Source of the DNA: JAFDVL01 sp031409955
GTDB lineage: Bacteria; Acidobacteriota; Blastocatellia; RBC074
DNA: 64,000 nucleotides
Assembly: GCA_031409955.1 (NCBI GenBank)
Contig: JANNYF010000267.1
Location: 26,418-90,417 of the forward strand
Reading direction: 5' to 3'
Under the pieces are notes generated by a model. That model was not told the origin of the DNA. It searched no databases and saw nothing but the letters and a program-made list of their open reading frames with translations. Numbering within the stretch: the first letter of the stretch is position 1; every line of letters begins with the position of its first letter. Both the position numbers and the translations under genes were made by a program. Positions 62,163 through 64,000 of this stretch are shown piece after piece.

Positions 62163-62309
62163 ACCACGGGGAGCACGGGGGACACGGGGGAAGCAAGGCA
62201 AGATGAACAAGATGGTTTTCAGGGTTTACAAAATCAATCCCGTGAATCCTGATGAAAATCTTGTCAATCCTGTCAAATAACCCCCATGTCCCCCGTGTTC
62301 CCCGTGGTT
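62163..62309. repeat. Inverted-repeat element with CACGGGG units
   Basis: Left arm at about 62163-62190 and right arm at about 62281-62309 are inverted copies of CCACGGGG-type repeats. The loop contains AGATGAACAAGATGG and TCTTGTCAATCCTGTC, resembling the units of the repeat at 49271-49374. It precedes the Gfo/Idh/MocA gene; in-frame upstream starts would lie within it. Confidence 0.82.
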
Positions 62310-62416
62310 TAATTTCAAACAATCCTCTCAGACTTTCCTCCCACGCAATTCCAGTTTATTCTTGCGCTTCATCTGAATCATCAACTCAACCCCTTGGGAA
62401 TTACAACAGGAGCGAT

Positions 62417-63934
62417 ATGAAGCAGGACAAACTCTCACGACGTAAATTTGTCGCCGGAACGACGGGCGCAGCGCTCAGCGCGATGATTGTGCCGCGCCAC
62501 GTGTTGGGCGGCGTAGGCTATCAAGCGCCGAGCAACAAACTCAACTTTGCCGTGATCGGCTGTGGCGGACAGGGCGCGTCCGATTCCACTGAACTGGTCG
62601 GCGCGGGCGAAAATCTGGTCGCGCTTGCCGATGTGGATTTCGGCTATGTGGACAAAGCCGTCGCCGAAAGCACGAAGAACCGCGATGGTTCGCCGAATCC
62701 CGCACGCATCAAATTGCAGGAAGCCTACGGCAAAGCCAAACGCTACGCCGACTTCCGCGAAATGCTCGACAAGCAAAAAGACATTGATGCCGTGCTGGTC
62801 GCTACACCCGATCACATTCACGCCATCGCCGCAAAAGGGGCAATGGAATTGGGCAAGCACGTGTATTGCGAGAAGCCGTTGACCTACAGCGTGCAGGAAG
62901 CCCGCGTCTTGCGCGAAACCGCTGCGAAGAATCCGAAGCTCGTTACGCAAATGGGGAATCAAGGCCATTCCAGCCACGAAGCGCGGCTCATCAACGAATG
63001 GATTCAGGCGGGTGTTATCGGCAAAGTCCACGAAGTTCACATCTGGACAAATCGCCCGATTTGGCCGCAAGGTGTGCCGCGCCCAATGACGCCGGATGCG
63101 ATGAACGGCGGCGGCTTCGGCAATGATTGGGGGATGCGCAAAGTGAATCGCGCCACGGCGAATGCGATGATGGCAAACGTCGCAACGCCTTCGACTTTGA
63201 ATTGGGATTTGTATCTCGGCCCCGCGCCGGAAGTGCCGTTCCATCCGATCTATCATCCGTTCAATTGGCGCGGTTGGGTGGATTGGGGCACGGGCGCGAT
63301 TGGCGATATGGCGGCGCATTTGGTAGACCATCCCTATTGGGCGCTCGGCTTGCGCTATCCCGACACGATTGAAACCACGTCCTCGCCGTTTGGCACGGAC
63401 GACAAAGGCAAATTCGCCAGCTATCCGGTTGCGGCGCAAACGGTCTACAACTTCCCCGCGCGCGGCAATCAACCGCCCGTGCGGATGATTTGGTGCGATG
63501 GCGGATTGATGGCTCCGCGTCCGTCCGTGTTGCCGGAAAACGTGCCGCTGCAACGCGGCGGCGGCGTCATTTTGATTGGCGAAAAAGGCATTCTGATGCA
63601 CGAGACGTATGGCAAGAATCCGCAACTCTATCCGCAATCGCTGATGGAAAAAGCGAAGAAGATCAAGCCAACATTTGAGCGCGTCGTCGCTGATGAAAAA
63701 GGCAACGCGCTGCACCGCGTCAATTGGGCGAACGCCTGCAAAGGCATCGGCAAATCCAGCACGCCGTTTGAATATGCAGGCCGCTTAACCGAAACAATGT
63801 TGCTCGGCGGTGTTGCCTTGCGCGCTGGACAAGGCGTGCAAATCCGCTACGATGGTGAACAGGGGCGCATCACCAACAATGCCGACGCGAACCAATATTT
63901 GCACCGCGAATATCGCAAAGGCTGGACGTTGTAA
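62417..63934 (+). CDS. Gfo/Idh/MocA family oxidoreductase with Tat signal
   Basis: A 505-residue protein. ATG 62417 has AGGAG at 62408-62412, and a twin-arginine signal (SRRKFVAGTTGAALSAMIV) follows. Rossmann motif GCGGQG (in FAVIGCGGQGASDS, about residues 46-54) binds NAD(P). The EKPLTYSV motif (about 153-160) is the conserved Gfo/Idh EKP. It reduces or oxidises sugar-like substrates. Length is slightly longer than the usual 350-450 residues because of the signal and a C-terminal extension. Tat-exported members are common in Acidobacteriota and Planctomycetota. Confidence 0.9.
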   Translation: MKQDKLSRRKFVAGTTGAALSAMIVPRHVLGGVGYQAPSNKLNFAVIGCGGQGASDSTELVGAGENLVALADVDFGYVDKAVAESTKNRDGSPNPARIKLQEAYGKAKRYADFREMLDKQKDIDAVLVATPDHIHAIAAKGAMELGKHVYCEKPLTYSVQEARVLRETAAKNPKLVTQMGNQGHSSHEARLINEWIQAGVIGKVHEVHIWTNRPIWPQGVPRPMTPDAMNGGGFGNDWGMRKVNRATANAMMANVATPSTLNWDLYLGPAPEVPFHPIYHPFNWRGWVDWGTGAIGDMAAHLVDHPYWALGLRYPDTIETTSSPFGTDDKGKFASYPVAAQTVYNFPARGNQPPVRMIWCDGGLMAPRPSVLPENVPLQRGGGVILIGEKGILMHETYGKNPQLYPQSLMEKAKKIKPTFERVVADEKGNALHRVNWANACKGIGKSSTPFEYAGRLTETMLLGGVALRAGQGVQIRYDGEQGRITNNADANQYLHREYRKGWTL

Positions 63935-64000
63935 CACCTGGGTAGGCAGGCCACATCCTTGCCTGTCAGATTCAAAAGCCGCGCAGCGTTCTTTTAATGC

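Noticed and set aside
62435..63715. 426-codon open frame antisense to the Gfo/Idh/MocA gene
   Set aside because: Antisense to a clear oxidoreductase with Tat signal; composition is Arg/His-rich with no recognisable domain.
1..64000. tRNA, rRNA or integrase marking a genomic island border
   Set aside because: None was recognisable on either strand, so island boundaries cannot be argued from such markers.

Overview
The window is a gene-dense (coding on roughly nine tenths of its length), moderately GC-rich bacterial chromosome segment with 49 protein genes that I can support and no rRNA, tRNA, CRISPR array or integrase. The gene content suggests an Acidobacteriota genome, probably of the Blastocatellia type. 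It has a PSCyt1/DUF1549/DUF1553 protein followed by a DUF1501 protein, an iduronate-sulfatase-like sulfatase, a Tat-exported Gfo/Idh/MocA oxidoreductase, caspase-like proteases, a CSLREA/DUF11 surface protein, and many intergenic long inverted repeats. Planctomycetota or Verrucomicrobiota share several of these families, so the assignment is an inference.

Positions 1-19131 hold mixed metabolic and envelope genes. These are the end of a Pro/Ser/Thr-rich membrane protein, a ClpX-like ATPase with an unknown partner, a sulfatase, a DUF4197 protein, an esterase, a TlpA-like thioredoxin and an HD-domain protein. They are followed by a GT4 glycosyltransferase, a prepilin peptidase, a BON-OmpA protein paired with a coiled-coil membrane protein, and the DUF1553/DUF1501 pair. 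A compact type II restriction-modification system (D12-class adenine methylase plus a SacI-like PD-(D/E)XK endonuclease) sits exactly between the DUF1553 and DUF1501 genes.

Positions 19464-36006 are a type VI secretion (T6SS) core: tssK, tssL, tssM, tagJ (impE), tssA, tssB, tssC, hcp, a HERGH zinc-peptidase-like gene, tssE, a PKMT-like methyltransferase, tssF and tssG. Positions 36338-52018 look like its accessory and effector half. This holds a CsgG-like protein, a PD-(D/E)XK-like protein, a MepA-like murein endopeptidase, a caspase-like protein, clpV (tssH), a GH19 muramidase/chitinase, and vgrG with a transthyretin-like C-terminus. It continues with a LysM/peptidoglycan-binding protein, a 611-residue metzincin-like protein, a paralogous cytoplasmic/lipoprotein pair, PAAR and an NTF2-like protein. 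No TssJ lipoprotein is recognisable. Several putative wall- or protein-cleaving enzymes here lack signal peptides, as expected of T6SS cargo.

Positions 52062-63934 hold an unknown protein, a lipoprotein, a 1518-residue modular surface protein, a FecR-domain protein, a second caspase-like protein fused to TPRs and a Gfo/Idh/MocA oxidoreductase.

Across the window, intergenic spaces repeatedly contain inverted-repeat elements of 70-200 bp. Two families, at 461-568 and 34815-34884 and at 37339, 40323 and 59589, share the core CAAACT-nn(n)-AGTTTG. One perfect 25-bp inverted repeat lies between tssB and tssC. A heptad repeat of similar style is read through in frame inside the DUF1553 gene.
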